Positions 48,201 to 58,625 of a DNA stretch of 64,000 bases are shown one piece after another. The translations under genes and the position numbers were made by a program. The DNA is from Bombyx mori. Its lineage: Eukaryota > Arthropoda > Insecta > Lepidoptera > Bombycidae. Below the pieces are notes generated by a model. It saw nothing but the letters and a program-made list of their open reading frames with translations, made no database searches and was not told where the DNA came from. Each line of letters opens with the position of its first letter. Position 1 is the stretch's first letter. Location of the stretch: assembly GCF_030269925.1 (NCBI RefSeq), contig NC_085131.1:10773501-10837500 (forward strand). The letters run 5' to 3'.

Positions 48201-50368
48201 GACCCTTCACTGTGAAAAAAATATGTGTAAAACTTCATTTTTATTAGCAATGATGTTTATATCCAAATTGAATTCAATTTTGCTTCAGTGGTAGTAAAAA
48301 TTAATATTATTATGTTGTATTGTAAAATACATAGAATAGAACTTGTATGTGGTTGAATTCAATAAAATTTTCAGAAAGGATATTTGCTGACCAGATCCCA
48401 ATCTGCACTGAATGCCCTGGTGTTGTGAAGCCTGACATTGTGTTCTTCGGTGAGAGTCTGCCCGAGAGGTTCCAGATGTGTCTAGAGGAGGACTTCAAGC
48501 AATGTGACATGCTCATTATTATGGGATCTTCACTTGAAGTGCAACCATTTGCATCACTTATAGATATGTGAGGTTCTAATATTTATTAATCTAAAACTCA
48601 AGTAGTTTTTCAAGAAAGCCTTAACGACTGTTGTAAATTGTTTGAAATATAATAAAATAAAAATATATTTTAATAAAATTAAAAACTATAAACTCAAGAT
48701 TTCGTTTAGTTGTTTTTACCATCATCTTTATGTCCAGGGTCCCAGATTCGTGTCCTCGACTTCTGATAAACCGTGAGAAGGCCGGCGTGAGACCACCTAT
48801 ATTGAGAATAAGAGGATTAATGTGTGGAGGTTTACAGTTAGACGAAGGTTCCTATAGAGATGTGGCGAGGCTAGGAGATTGTGATGAAGGCTGCCAGGAC
48901 TTGGCAGACAGACTGGGATGGGGGGTGAGTACTAAAGTTTCCACATATAGACATCGTTTTTTTGTTTATTGCCCTTGTAGGCAGACGGCCCACTTGATGG
49001 TGAGTGGTTACCGTCGCCCATGGACCTCAGCAATGCCAGAGGCAGAGCCAAGCCGCTGCCTACCGTTAAGTATTCTCCACGAGCCTCGTTTGAAGAAGGA
49101 TATGTCATAGCGCTCGGGAAACACCGTGGAGGGGGTCTCATTCCAAAGCCGGATGGTACGTGGCAAAAAAGATCTCTGGAAACGCAATGTGGATGAACTC
49201 TACTCTGGTGGCGGGTGGTGCGATGGTTAAAACGAGATGATGGTATCATCTCAAACAATTCCTCGGAGCACTCCCCATGAAACAAATGGCACAAAATACA
49301 GAGGGAACCGCGATCCAGAGGAAATTGGCATTGTCACCAAAATGACATATAACCTGCCTGATATCTTCAGTTAATCTTTAGACTGCTTTTAACGCCCCCC
49401 TTTTACCTTTATATATGTAGTATAATAAAATCTTTCAAAGTAATTTGTACACATATCAAGGATCGATCATTGCATCGGTCTTAACAATTCCGACCGCGAC
49501 AGGGCAAAGTAAAGCCGCCATCGTCCGAAGCATTTCGTGTCGATTACGTCGAAGAGTTCGACGAGTGAACTAGCCCATAGACACAGTCCACTGAGTTTCT
49601 CGTCGGAGATTCTGCAAAGCACTGCTCTTGCTAGGGCTAGTGTTAGCAAATTCTCTCAGGTTGAGTCCGTGAGCTCACCTACCCTTCCGAGCACAGTTGG
49701 AATAGCTGCTTAGGCTACTAACGAAAAGTTAAAGAGAAAAAAATCTAACAATACAATTTTATAACTTTACCCTAACATCCTGAAAAACAGTGCCAATTGC
49801 GATGAAAATATATCTAATATTTTTTTTAACTAAATTTACTTTGCTTAATTGATTATAATTTGCTTAATTACTGGTGGTCGGACGTCTTGTGAGTCCGCAC
49901 GGGTAGGTACCAGCACCCCGCCTATTTCAGCCGTGTAGCAGTAATGCGTTTCGGTTTGAAGGGTGGGGCAGCCGTTTTAACTATACTGAGACCTTAAAAC
50001 TCATATCTCAAGGTGGGTGGCGGCATTTACGTTGTAGATGTCTATGAGCTCCAGTAACCACTTAACACCAGGTGGACTGTGAGCTCGTCCACCAATGTAA
50101 GCAATAAAAAAAAACTTAAGGGTAGGTGGCTCTCCGGTACGCAGTTATTGAAATCAAAGACAAAGCTAAAAATCTCAATAGCATTAGGTGCCCTATAACA
50201 ATGTTATAATGCTAACAAATTAACAATTCTATTTTCGCCTAGGATGAACTTCGAGCATTAGTAGCCCGTGAACATGAACGCTTGGACCAAGAACTATTGA
50301 CTGCGTCTCCCCATGCCCCGGTACTGATACCTTCAGAAGCAAACGCGGGACCCAGTGCCTCGGAATGA
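45273..50368 (+). CDS. Sirt2: Sirt2-type NAD-dependent protein deacetylase, 7 exons
   Basis: This sirtuin removes acetyl groups from lysines using NAD+; SIRT2 relatives are mainly cytoplasmic and act on tubulin and other substrates. Exons: 45273-45306, 45375-45641, 46861-47067, 47798-47947, 48375-48567, 48738-48924, 50243-50368, giving 387 residues, close to animal SIRT2. NAD-binding [16 protein letters not shown] begins at residue 95, [10 protein letters not shown] is at 176-185, and the catalytic His is residue 198 in [11 protein letters not shown]. Zinc ligands are Cys206, Cys209, Cys230 and Cys233. [11 protein letters not shown], a [12 protein letters not shown] motif and LLINRE follow. 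The C-terminal [15 protein letters not shown] matches the SIRT2 tail. Every intron is GT-AG with matching phase; the exon 4 donor (GTGTTT) is weak. A polyadenylation signal AATAAA lies at 50458-50463. Introns carry a Helitron, SINEs and LINE tails. The gene follows the channel gene on the same strand, 1.4 kb apart. Confidence 0.95.
46281..46530 (+). mobile_element. Helitron in Sirt2 intron 2
   Basis: 250 bp. Starts TCTATATATATAAATGAATT after A and ends GCCGGGTCAGCTAG followed by T. The 3' end matches that of the nested element at 3684-4924, so both belong to one superfamily. Confidence 0.83.
47549..47745 (+). repeat. Family A repeat in Sirt2 intron 3
   Basis: 5' truncated, starting at GCCATTTCTGCCCTGAAGC, ending in a poly-A about 50 bp before exon 4. 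Confidence 0.88.
48960..49285 (-). mobile_element. Family B LINE 3' end in Sirt2 intron 6
   Basis: Reverse orientation: 3' UTR first (48965-49065), then an RT C-terminus broken by frameshifts ([14 protein letters not shown] in one frame, [13 protein letters not shown] in another). Confidence 0.83.
49480..49720 (-). repeat. Bm1-like SINE in Sirt2 intron 6
   Basis: Reverse copy with CCACTGAGTTTCTCGTCGGA and GAGTCCGTGAGCTCACCTAC. A short relic of the same family is at about 57190-57270, upstream of Rad51. Confidence 0.77.
49870..50115 (+). repeat. Family A repeat in Sirt2 intron 6
   Basis: Full-length copy, 130 bp upstream of the last Sirt2 exon. Confidence 0.9.
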
Positions 50369-50739
50369 GTCAAACAATTAAACAATTAGATTAACCTCGA
50401 ATTTAATTGTACCTCGGATGACCTGAATGAAGCGAAGAAAAGCCATGATGTGATTCAAATAAAAATATTGGAAAATTAATAAAAATTTACAGATATGTAA
50501 ATCGAACTACAAGCACCTTCTTGTTCTATTTAATAATAATTTAAAAAGGTACTTAGTAAGAAATACTCAATTTAATATTCGCTCTATTTTCATGCGGTTA
50601 ATACAGATAAAATTCTCTCTGGGTCTCCGGTTTCTATTCGATTTTCAAAGAAGTACGCAAACAATATACTCATAAATTTTTGTATATAGCAACATTCAAT
50701 TATTTATTGGTAAACTGAAAACCACTTCAAGTACCTAAT

Positions 50740-51000
50740 TAATCAATAAATAATATTCGGAAACCAATCGCACAGAATTACCTAGCTCCAAACTAACAAT
50801 CTCTGTACTACGAGAACCCGAACCCCAAAATGATATACGTACGCAAAAATATGCGTTTAAATATATAATCCATGAAGACTCAGCCAACAAAAAAAATAAA
50901 AAATATTCGTCATATGTTTGAATGTAGGAATCGAACCTGCAACCTTGAAACAATTTACCAGAGTCGCTAACCACTGCCATCGTGTCAGTCATAAAATTAG
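50740..51000 (-). repeat. tRNA-derived SINE (family F), single copy here
   Basis: The minus strand shows an A box (TGGCAGTGGTTAGCGACTC) and a perfect B box (GGTTCGATTCC), followed by a body rich in TTTTTT and ending near ATTTATTGATTAATTAGG. The body is unlike families D and E. Confidence 0.65.
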
Positions 51001-51188
51001 AGTATTGAAGCGGTTTGTTGTAGAATGAATTTTTAACGATTGGTCGTCGTTCTGACAATGATAATGTCCGTTACGATGAGTACCACCGCCATTTGTGCTT
51101 TTTTAAGTCCATAAATACATATTACAGCAAGAAGTGTTTTGTGATACAAATTCTCTACAAAGTGCACGTCTGTATGCTTAGTTTTGAG

Positions 51189-51312
51189 TTGTTTCAAATT
51201 TGTATGGATTTGGAACGTTTGCCTACGTTTTCCGCTAGAGGCGCTGTTCCAACTCCATACAAATTTGAGTTAACTTTTACGCTATCGATAACGTTAAAAA
51301 ACTCGCACTAAG
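51189..51312. mobile_element. Partial copy of the palindromic MITE
   Basis: Shares AACGTTTGCCTACG, AGGCGCTGTTCCAACTCCAT and the CTCGCACTAAGC end with the 62367-62540 element. The opposite terminal arm is largely missing. Confidence 0.72.
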
Positions 51313-52070
51313 CAAGCACACTGAATCGTGATTAGCGGATGTTGGCTGTAATTTAAAAAAAATATTGTGTGAAAGTTTTTCGCATGATTAAATATTATGA
51401 CCATAATTTTTTAGAGATTGAAGAATGAATTTCGATCGATAGTGTTGATGAATTTTTTTTTTTTTTCAAATTTTAAGTTTAGAGAATTTGATCAACACAA
51501 GATATACGACCATGATACGTTGTCAGTTTCTGTATTTTAGGAATAGATGTTGTAATTTGATATTGCCTCGACACTACGTCATTCAACATCAATCGTCAAT
51601 TTCGTTTTTGTATTTTTTATTTATTTATTGTAACTCTTTAATTTAATAATTGTGATGGTATGAGTACTTGTTTCTTATATTCCTATTGTCCATGGTGTTT
51701 TTTTTTTTAATTTATAAATTATTGCATTTATTTTCTTGTGGACGTCAGTTTATATGTATTAATTATTCAAAACAGACAAGCGTTTTTTTAATGAAAATGC
51801 AAAACAAAATAAGGTTAACATGTCTTATGATGTAGATGTGAGTTATATATTTAAATGGTAATTTAAAATAGTTGTTGAAGATAAAGTTGATAATGTGTAA
51901 TGCAAAGCAATAAAATTTAAATAGCGTAGCTTATAGCTATTCCAATATGGCTCGCAAAAAATGTTGCCTTCATTAATTTGAAAGAATTTATAACATTCTG
52001 ATTGTCGGGCGCGTTTCTATTCCGTTTGATTTATCTAAGCTTTGTTACCGAATAACAACACTACAGACAA

Positions 52071-52172
52071 GATGGCGAAGTTCACCTTCTAGTTGGAGAT
52101 GGTGAAGTTCACCTTCTAGTGAAGATGGTGAAGTTCACCTTCTAGTGAAGATGGCGAAGTTCACCTCCTTCT
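52071..52172. repeat. Short tandem repeat, about 26-bp unit
   Basis: About four copies of GATGGTGAAGTTCACCTTCT plus AGTGAA-like spacer. Two units are identical, so part of the array is recent. Confidence 0.82.
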
Positions 52173-53651
52173 AGTTGGGGTAGCTCCACGTTGAAGTTTG
52201 ATTTCGCATACAATTGTACTACCGGGTGCCCGCCTCACTCCTACCCGCGATTGTAAATCTGAGATCGGCAAATCAAGACGGGTCTAGTGCAGGCGTATAG
52301 TTAGGTAATAACAGGAAGATATTACACGGAATAGGTTGGACGTAGGTTGAGCTGGGCTGAGGACCAGAGGCTCTATTAACTACGTAATTAATCAATAGGT
52401 CAACGCTTTAGTTTTTTTTTTTCAATTGTGACTGTTGAATTCTAGCAAATTTACGAATAACAGGGTATATATGAATAGCTATTGGTAACAAAATTCAGAT
52501 AAATTAAGAATAGGATAGACGATTTTTAGAGCACTAGCCTTGACAAAAACCTATTTATTGTAAAGAATGAAATAAAAGCAATAATATTTATAAGGTATTA
52601 TGTATGTATCAAAAATAATGTTATTTTCTCGGAATAATTAATGAATGTATATATTTAGACGGATATAAAACTGATTGTTGAAAATAGAATATAACAAATT
52701 TTAAGCCTGTATTTTGTGAAAAAATAAAAATAATGAAAATGTAAAAATAGTTTTATTTGACACTGGTTCTCTTTAAATTACATACCTACTTATTTACAGT
52801 TGATCCTGGAATTAATGCTTAAATACAATGAATGAATGGGTATTACATAAAATGCCTTTAATATTGTGAAAAGAAATACTAGATAGTTTTATATATAAAG
52901 TCGAAACAGTGATAATTTAATGAATGAAATGGTTTTATTTATAATAGTTATCGCAGCTACATATTATTATATGGTCTTATTCAGATTTATTGTGAACTAA
53001 TGAAAAGCTGTCACGTATAACCGTCGCCAATTGTTCAAGAAACAAATTTTTTTTAACTATTCACGTGCTGTCTGTCATATGTTGCTGGTACTGCAACAAA
53101 CCTTTTCTAGATTGCCAATATTAATTACAAAGTTTCATCACAATCGCATGAATGGTTTAGGAATTCATAGAGAACAAACATTACATTTTATTTATATTAA
53201 TAGTTATAAACTTAAAATTTATAAATTGGATTTATTTTATTGGACCTTTATAATTTTTTGGAAAATTATAAATGTCCAATAAGTCGCGATGAATAAGTCC
53301 GTAAGTTATTATTGTATTAACAAAATAAAACAATTCACACATCACTACGCTACCAACATGTTCTAAGCTCATTCACACAAATTGATGTTGCCATTTAAAT
53401 GAGCTAAAATAATCTACCAAATTATATAAATTAATTAAGAGTGTATGTTCCAATATACTTATTTTTCCATCATATTTTTTTTTTGGATTTAGAGCCATTT
53501 TCTTCATTTTGAGTGGTTATATATATTATGTACATTCATTGTTTCTTTTCCAGTTTTTATTTTATTTTTTTCTTTGTTAACATACACTACTACGTTGTTT
53601 AAAATGATATTTAAGGTTGATGGCAGTGATGATATCACCTTAATTAAATTA

Positions 53652-56600
53652 TTATTCCTTAGCATCCGTGATGCCTTCAGCGCTAATCGCAAACATAGCT
53701 TCTGTTTCGGGCAAGCACGGACTATCGTATATTTTACACACGCGATTATCACCTCTACCCTTCCGTAAATAGAGTCTAGTTGTGGACGCGTGCGCTATGA
53801 TATGACCTCCGATTGGTTTCTTGGTATCAGCATTGAAAACTCCTACAGCATCCACTTGTGCGACCACTTGGTTTGTTATGATTACTGCTACTCCAAACTG
53901 GAATGACAGATTTGAAACTTTATTGGTAACTCATCAAAATACATGTACATGAAATATATACACACTGCCTCTCAAAATATAACACAATCTAACTTTTACG
54001 TTTATCACATAATAGGATTAAAATTCACTTGAAAATAAATACCATCCGTGATTTGAATTCGAAATCATTATTCAACTGTTTCAATAGATAGAAATATTTA
54101 TAAAGAAAATCCAAATTGTTCACAATACGATTTTAATTATGTAAGCACTTTACTAAATTACAGTTGTATTTTCTGAAATAATTAATATAGGAAACTACGT
54201 GGAATATTTACTTACCTCATCAGCCAATCTGAGCAACATTCTCATGAAACGACCCAGATGTAGTTGTCTAGAATTCAGTTCCCCTCGTCCAGAATAGTCT
54301 GTCCTGTATAGAGCGGTTGCACTATCAACTATAATTAAGGAATATCTGAAAATTGTATGCACGTAAGATAAATTTTTAATGCGTAATAAATAAATTAATT
54401 GAAAATCAAATTATTTAATATATATATAGTATAAAAATAATTCACAAGTAAAAACAATAAAAAATTTATAACAAATTCAGAAAAACAATTAAATAGATCT
54501 ATTATAAAATAATTTACCTTGACTCTGCCATCATGGCGCAAGCTTGCACTAGCAATTGGGTCTGATGGTCTGTGTTATAAGCTCTTGCATATGCAACATT
54601 GTCCAAGACTGCCGCACCTTCCATACCGTATCGCTGTGCAACGGCCAGCAGTCTTTCCGGTCTGAATGTTCCTTCTGTATCGATGTACATGCATTTACCC
54701 TCTCCACCAGATTGTTCAATGGGTAGCTGGGAAAATTTAATAAGGCCAAGGCAATTGGTTTTCAGTAATTTAAAATTACCAATATGGGATTTCTATTTAA
54801 AAAAATAATGAAATTATTAGATATTTTACATTTTACAATATTACATAGAAGCGACATTGTTCATTGAACAATTTTTTCTCAATTTTTTTTGGCTGCCACT
54901 GAGAAATTACACCTGCTGGGTGGAAGATCTTCCCTTTGTTGTTAACCTCTAAACATTTTTTACATCAAAATATGACCTTACAGTTCTAATATTTTAAATG
55001 AACATTTATGACTATTATTTTTTTTTTTATTTTTATTATTAGTATTATTTTTTTTTATTTACTAACAATCACACCACGTTAACTAGTCCCGTGATAAGTT
55101 CGTAAAGAACTTGTGTTAGAGGTACCCCCTTGTGTAGTGACCATGTCACTTACCACTACACCAGACGGCCGTTACGTTACCTATATTATACATTCATCAT
55201 CAACATCATTCTCCTGCCCTACTCCCAGTAACCTGGGATTGGCGCAATATGTTTTCTCCTACCATACCTCTATCATAAACCATTTCTTCGCTCACTTCCG
55301 CTCTTATATGAAGTCACTTACACATATCGTCTTTTATGCAATATTACACATTATCACATATCATTATAGTATACATTATTAATATTTATTATTATATACT
55401 TTTATTGCAAATTGGTTTAATTCAATTGTACCTGGCAGGTGACTGCTAATGTGTGACATAATTGGGTTTTGCCAGTACGGAATTCACCAAATATTTCAGT
55501 TATAGAACCAGTTTCTATACCACCTCCCAGTAATCTATCTAATTCCTTTGAACCAGTAGTAAGTTGTATTATTTCAGCCCTGGAAGAATTCAAACAATAC
55601 TCAATGTAGATTTGGTTTAATTAAAAAAATCTAATACAAGTATTAGCTGCAGTTATTTTCTGTGTCAAGAATATGACTATACATTACTAGTTCGATACTG
55701 GGATTTGAGCTGTGTCCCTTATGTCAGGTCCAATAATTGTGTCATTATAGCCTAAGGTAGATACATAGACATAACAATTTATGTAACAAAGACGGGGTAC
55801 AAATCCTGCAGGAAGGTACTAATTTTTTTGCTTTTTTACATACTTTGCATGTGTTAAATGTTTTCCACAACTTTGTACTAACCTTAGCCATATTGGCGTT
55901 TCATTAATTAATAATAAAAAATATAAATAAATAATTTTAAAGGTACCTACCTCTTTTGATGAAACTCAGTAGCTGTTGTAAATCCCATTGGCACCAATTT
56001 AGATGCTTCAGCTAATATTTTATCTGCCTTCGCTTCAGATATCCCTTTAATTGTGATTAGCCATTTTTTTGGAGCATAGGCAACAGATTCAACAGTATGA
56101 TATCCCGCTTCCTCAAGCTTTTTTATATCTCCTGATGTGATGCCATTGCCCTAAAATAAATTATTCCATATTTTTATTATTTAACAAACAAATTATCACA
56201 ATCCAAATTTAGATATATATATGATGTACACAATGTTGCAATGAAGTAAGGTTGAACGATTAAGTAGCATCAAATGCAATACAACTGAGAATTTGACTTA
56301 ATATGAGCATAGACTCATGTTGTTCTTACAGAACGTTTTTGTGTCTTCTGGAGATCTATTTGAAAATTCTTAGAGCAGATAAACTTGACCCTCTTTTACC
56401 CTTGTTTTTTCTTTTCTTGAGAGATCTTTTATTTGGAATGTAGATATCTTACTCTCCAAGGCAGGATATGTAGATTTACTTAAGCATAAATAGATAGGAT
56501 TCTTAGGAGCACTTTATTATCATCCAATATGTTTATTTATTTATTTCATATACACATTAAAAAGAAATATAGTTAAGAGAATGGAATAAATTAGAATTTA

Positions 56601-56773
56601 TCTACAGTATAAGTTGCGCATTGTATCCAATAAGTCAGTTCAATCCAGTAATATTTGTAAGCAAGTTATAGCTTGTCACATGACGTCACCTCTAATTTAC
56701 TGATCAGCTGTGGCCCGCATTCGTCAGCATCTTCATCCAAAGAAGTCGTAGTTGCTGAAGCAGTGGTATTCAT
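53652..56773 (-). CDS. Rad51: Rad51 recombinase, 6 exons
   Basis: Rad51 forms ATP-dependent filaments on single-stranded DNA and carries out strand exchange in homologous recombination and meiosis. Exons in coding order: 56690-56773, 55951-56150, 55432-55579, 54518-54726, 54216-54345, 53652-53897, giving 338 residues against 339 in the human protein. The N-terminal helix-hairpin-helix region spans about 28-90 ([15 protein letters not shown]). Walker A is GEFRTGKT at 126-133 with Lys132; Walker B is SLIIVD ending at Asp221. The C-terminal core has [32 protein letters not shown] and YDSPCLPE, then AEGITDAKE before the stop. All splice phases match. The short acidic N-terminus ([18 protein letters not shown]) is poorly conserved but leads directly into GPQLISKLE as in other Rad51 proteins. 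A tRNA-derived SINE sits in the intron between coding exons 3 and 4. No sign of decay. Confidence 0.96.
55060..55170 (-). repeat. tRNA-derived SINE (family D) in a Rad51 intron
   Basis: Reverse copy with ACGTTAACTAGTCCCGTGAT and the A-box region (CCACTACACCAGACGG); the middle with the B box is deleted. Confidence 0.75.
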
Positions 56774-58625
56774 TATTGTCCGTGGCTTTCAAACAATTAC
56801 CGGCTCATTTAAAAATATTCAAACTTCAGTTGCTTATAAATAACTTTACAAGGTTAGGTGTCTTTGGAGTACACGATTTGGATTATAAAATAATTTTAAC
56901 TAATTTTTTTTTTATTGTTTGTTAGAGCAAACTTGTAAGTAACATACGCGTTAAAATTTCAATCACTATTTTTATTTTTAAAGTCGACACTGAAGTCTGA
57001 AGACATCCGCTTATTTTTTTAAGAGATTTTATGACCTGGTAACTAAAACCTTTAAGTCATGTCTTAATTTAGTTTATATTCTTATTTTTATGAAAAATGA
57101 TAATATGAGGCCTATAAAATCAAAGGCAGCTAAATCCAAGTCTGTCAAATATTCAGGTAAACTGCAAAAATCAGCCCTAAACACGTCATTACGGATCCTC
57201 CCGATCCATCGAAGTACTGCTCTTGGTAAGGCCAGTGTTAGCAACACTCCCGGTTTGAGAAGCTGAAATAGCTTTGTTCGGATAGCTACGATATTCTTTA
57301 ATTTAAAGCACATTTTAAGCACATAAAGACTGAGAATATTACTAATAATCTGAATTTTAAATGATAAAACTTCGTTTATTAGTTCTTAGTACAGAGTAAA
57401 AATAAATTTTTTGATCTGAATTTGTTAGAGATTTAGCTGCATTTGTTATAACATGAAAACACTAAAGCGTGTCCAACTAACTAAACAAGATAGCGCCATT
57501 GTTAATCCATTTTGCGACATTGAGGCGTTTAGCTGCCTTTGATTTTATAGGCCTCATATGGAGTGAAATAAAATGAAATGAAGATGATTAATTTGTGACA
57601 TTAATCAATTGAGATGAAATTAAATGAGATGAAATGGGATGAAATATATGATGGGATGAATATGGGATGAAATATAATCTCAGAAAAATGGTGGTCATTT
57701 ACTGAGATTTTTTCAGTGGACTTTTTGGAGGACCCGGAGAAGTTACGTCCAGCGGCTTTGTTTCACTTTCCCACATTTGTGCACTTTTACAGATATGAAA
57801 CAGTTAATAAACCACTGCTATTACACATTTAAACCTGAAGAAACACTAAATAGACAAAATGAAACAAATCACCCAACTTTACTCCTCGCGTTCCCGCCAA
57901 AAAGTCACATCCGCTTAAATGTCAAGATCAATCATAGATGTACACATGCTGGCCGTTTTCCAATTACAGCACAAGAGCGCATTATGCGGCATAATGCTCA
58001 ACTAAGCTTCAGCATAATTCGGCATTGTGCGTCACTGAGTCACATTATGCTCTGTAATTAACCTTTACTTAATGGTAGTTTTCTAATTAATGTTTAATAA
58101 TGGTGGTTTATTAACTATTTAGTATCGGTGAAAGTGCACAAATGTGGGAAAAGGAAACAAATCTACTGGACGTAACTTCTCGGTATCTTCCAAAAAGTGA
58201 AACGGAACTACCTAAATAACCGCCATTTTGTTGAGACTATATTTCATCCCATATTATCTTGTTTCATTTAATTTCATTCTAATTTATTAATGTCTTAAAT
58301 TAATCAACTTCATCTCCTTTTCATACCTTCGCCTTTCCAGTTTGAAAAATGGAACCTATTACTCAAAATCAGCTGTTAGGTGCAACCACTGGTCTATGGG
58401 TGCAACTGACAAGTGACAATTGCTCCCTGCGTTGTCGTAAACATAGAAACACGAATGTAGGTAAACTAGGTACTTATTAACTCCATGAGGTAAACATAAA
58501 CATACAGAATACCGTACCCCACTGCCAACGAATTTATTTAAATTTTTGCGGGTTAGCTTTTTGATAAAATTGATTTAACTCTATTGAACATTTATAACAT
58601 ATGATTATTGGATTTTAATAAGGAG
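56774..58625. promoter_or_regulatory. Divergent Rad51 / kelch-like intergenic region
   Basis: The two genes are transcribed away from each other, so both promoters should lie here. About 800 bp next to Rad51 (56774-57570) includes a short Bm1-like fragment at about 57190-57270. A long foldback element fills 57571-58326, leaving only about 300 bp of apparently unique DNA before the kelch-like start. No core promoter motif could be assigned confidently. Confidence 0.45.
57571..58326. mobile_element. Long foldback element between Rad51 and the kelch-like gene
   Basis: Two arms of about 250 bp (57571-57830 and 58080-58326) are diverged inverted copies; shared blocks include GATTAATTT-GACATTAAT, GAGAAGTTACGTCCAG, CCCACATTTGTGCAC and AGTTAATAAACCAC. 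The central part is unrelated. No coding. Fragments of the same family lie at about 31729-31815 and 35233-35275. Confidence 0.78.

Larger units (their letters stand above)
50369..53651. other. Intergenic: Sirt2 3' flank to Rad51 3' flank
   Basis: This is the convergent spacer between Sirt2 and Rad51. It holds the Sirt2 polyadenylation signal, a minus-strand tRNA-derived SINE (50740-51000), a partial palindromic MITE (51189-51312), a short tandem repeat (52071-52172) and an RTE-like tail (53020-53205). No host coding exon was recognised. The stretches 51320-52070 and 52180-53020 show nothing I can name apart from AT richness. Confidence 0.5.

Noticed and set aside
48932..49294. 120-codon minus-strand frame in Sirt2 intron 6
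   Set aside because: It is the decayed C-terminus and 3' UTR of a family B LINE.
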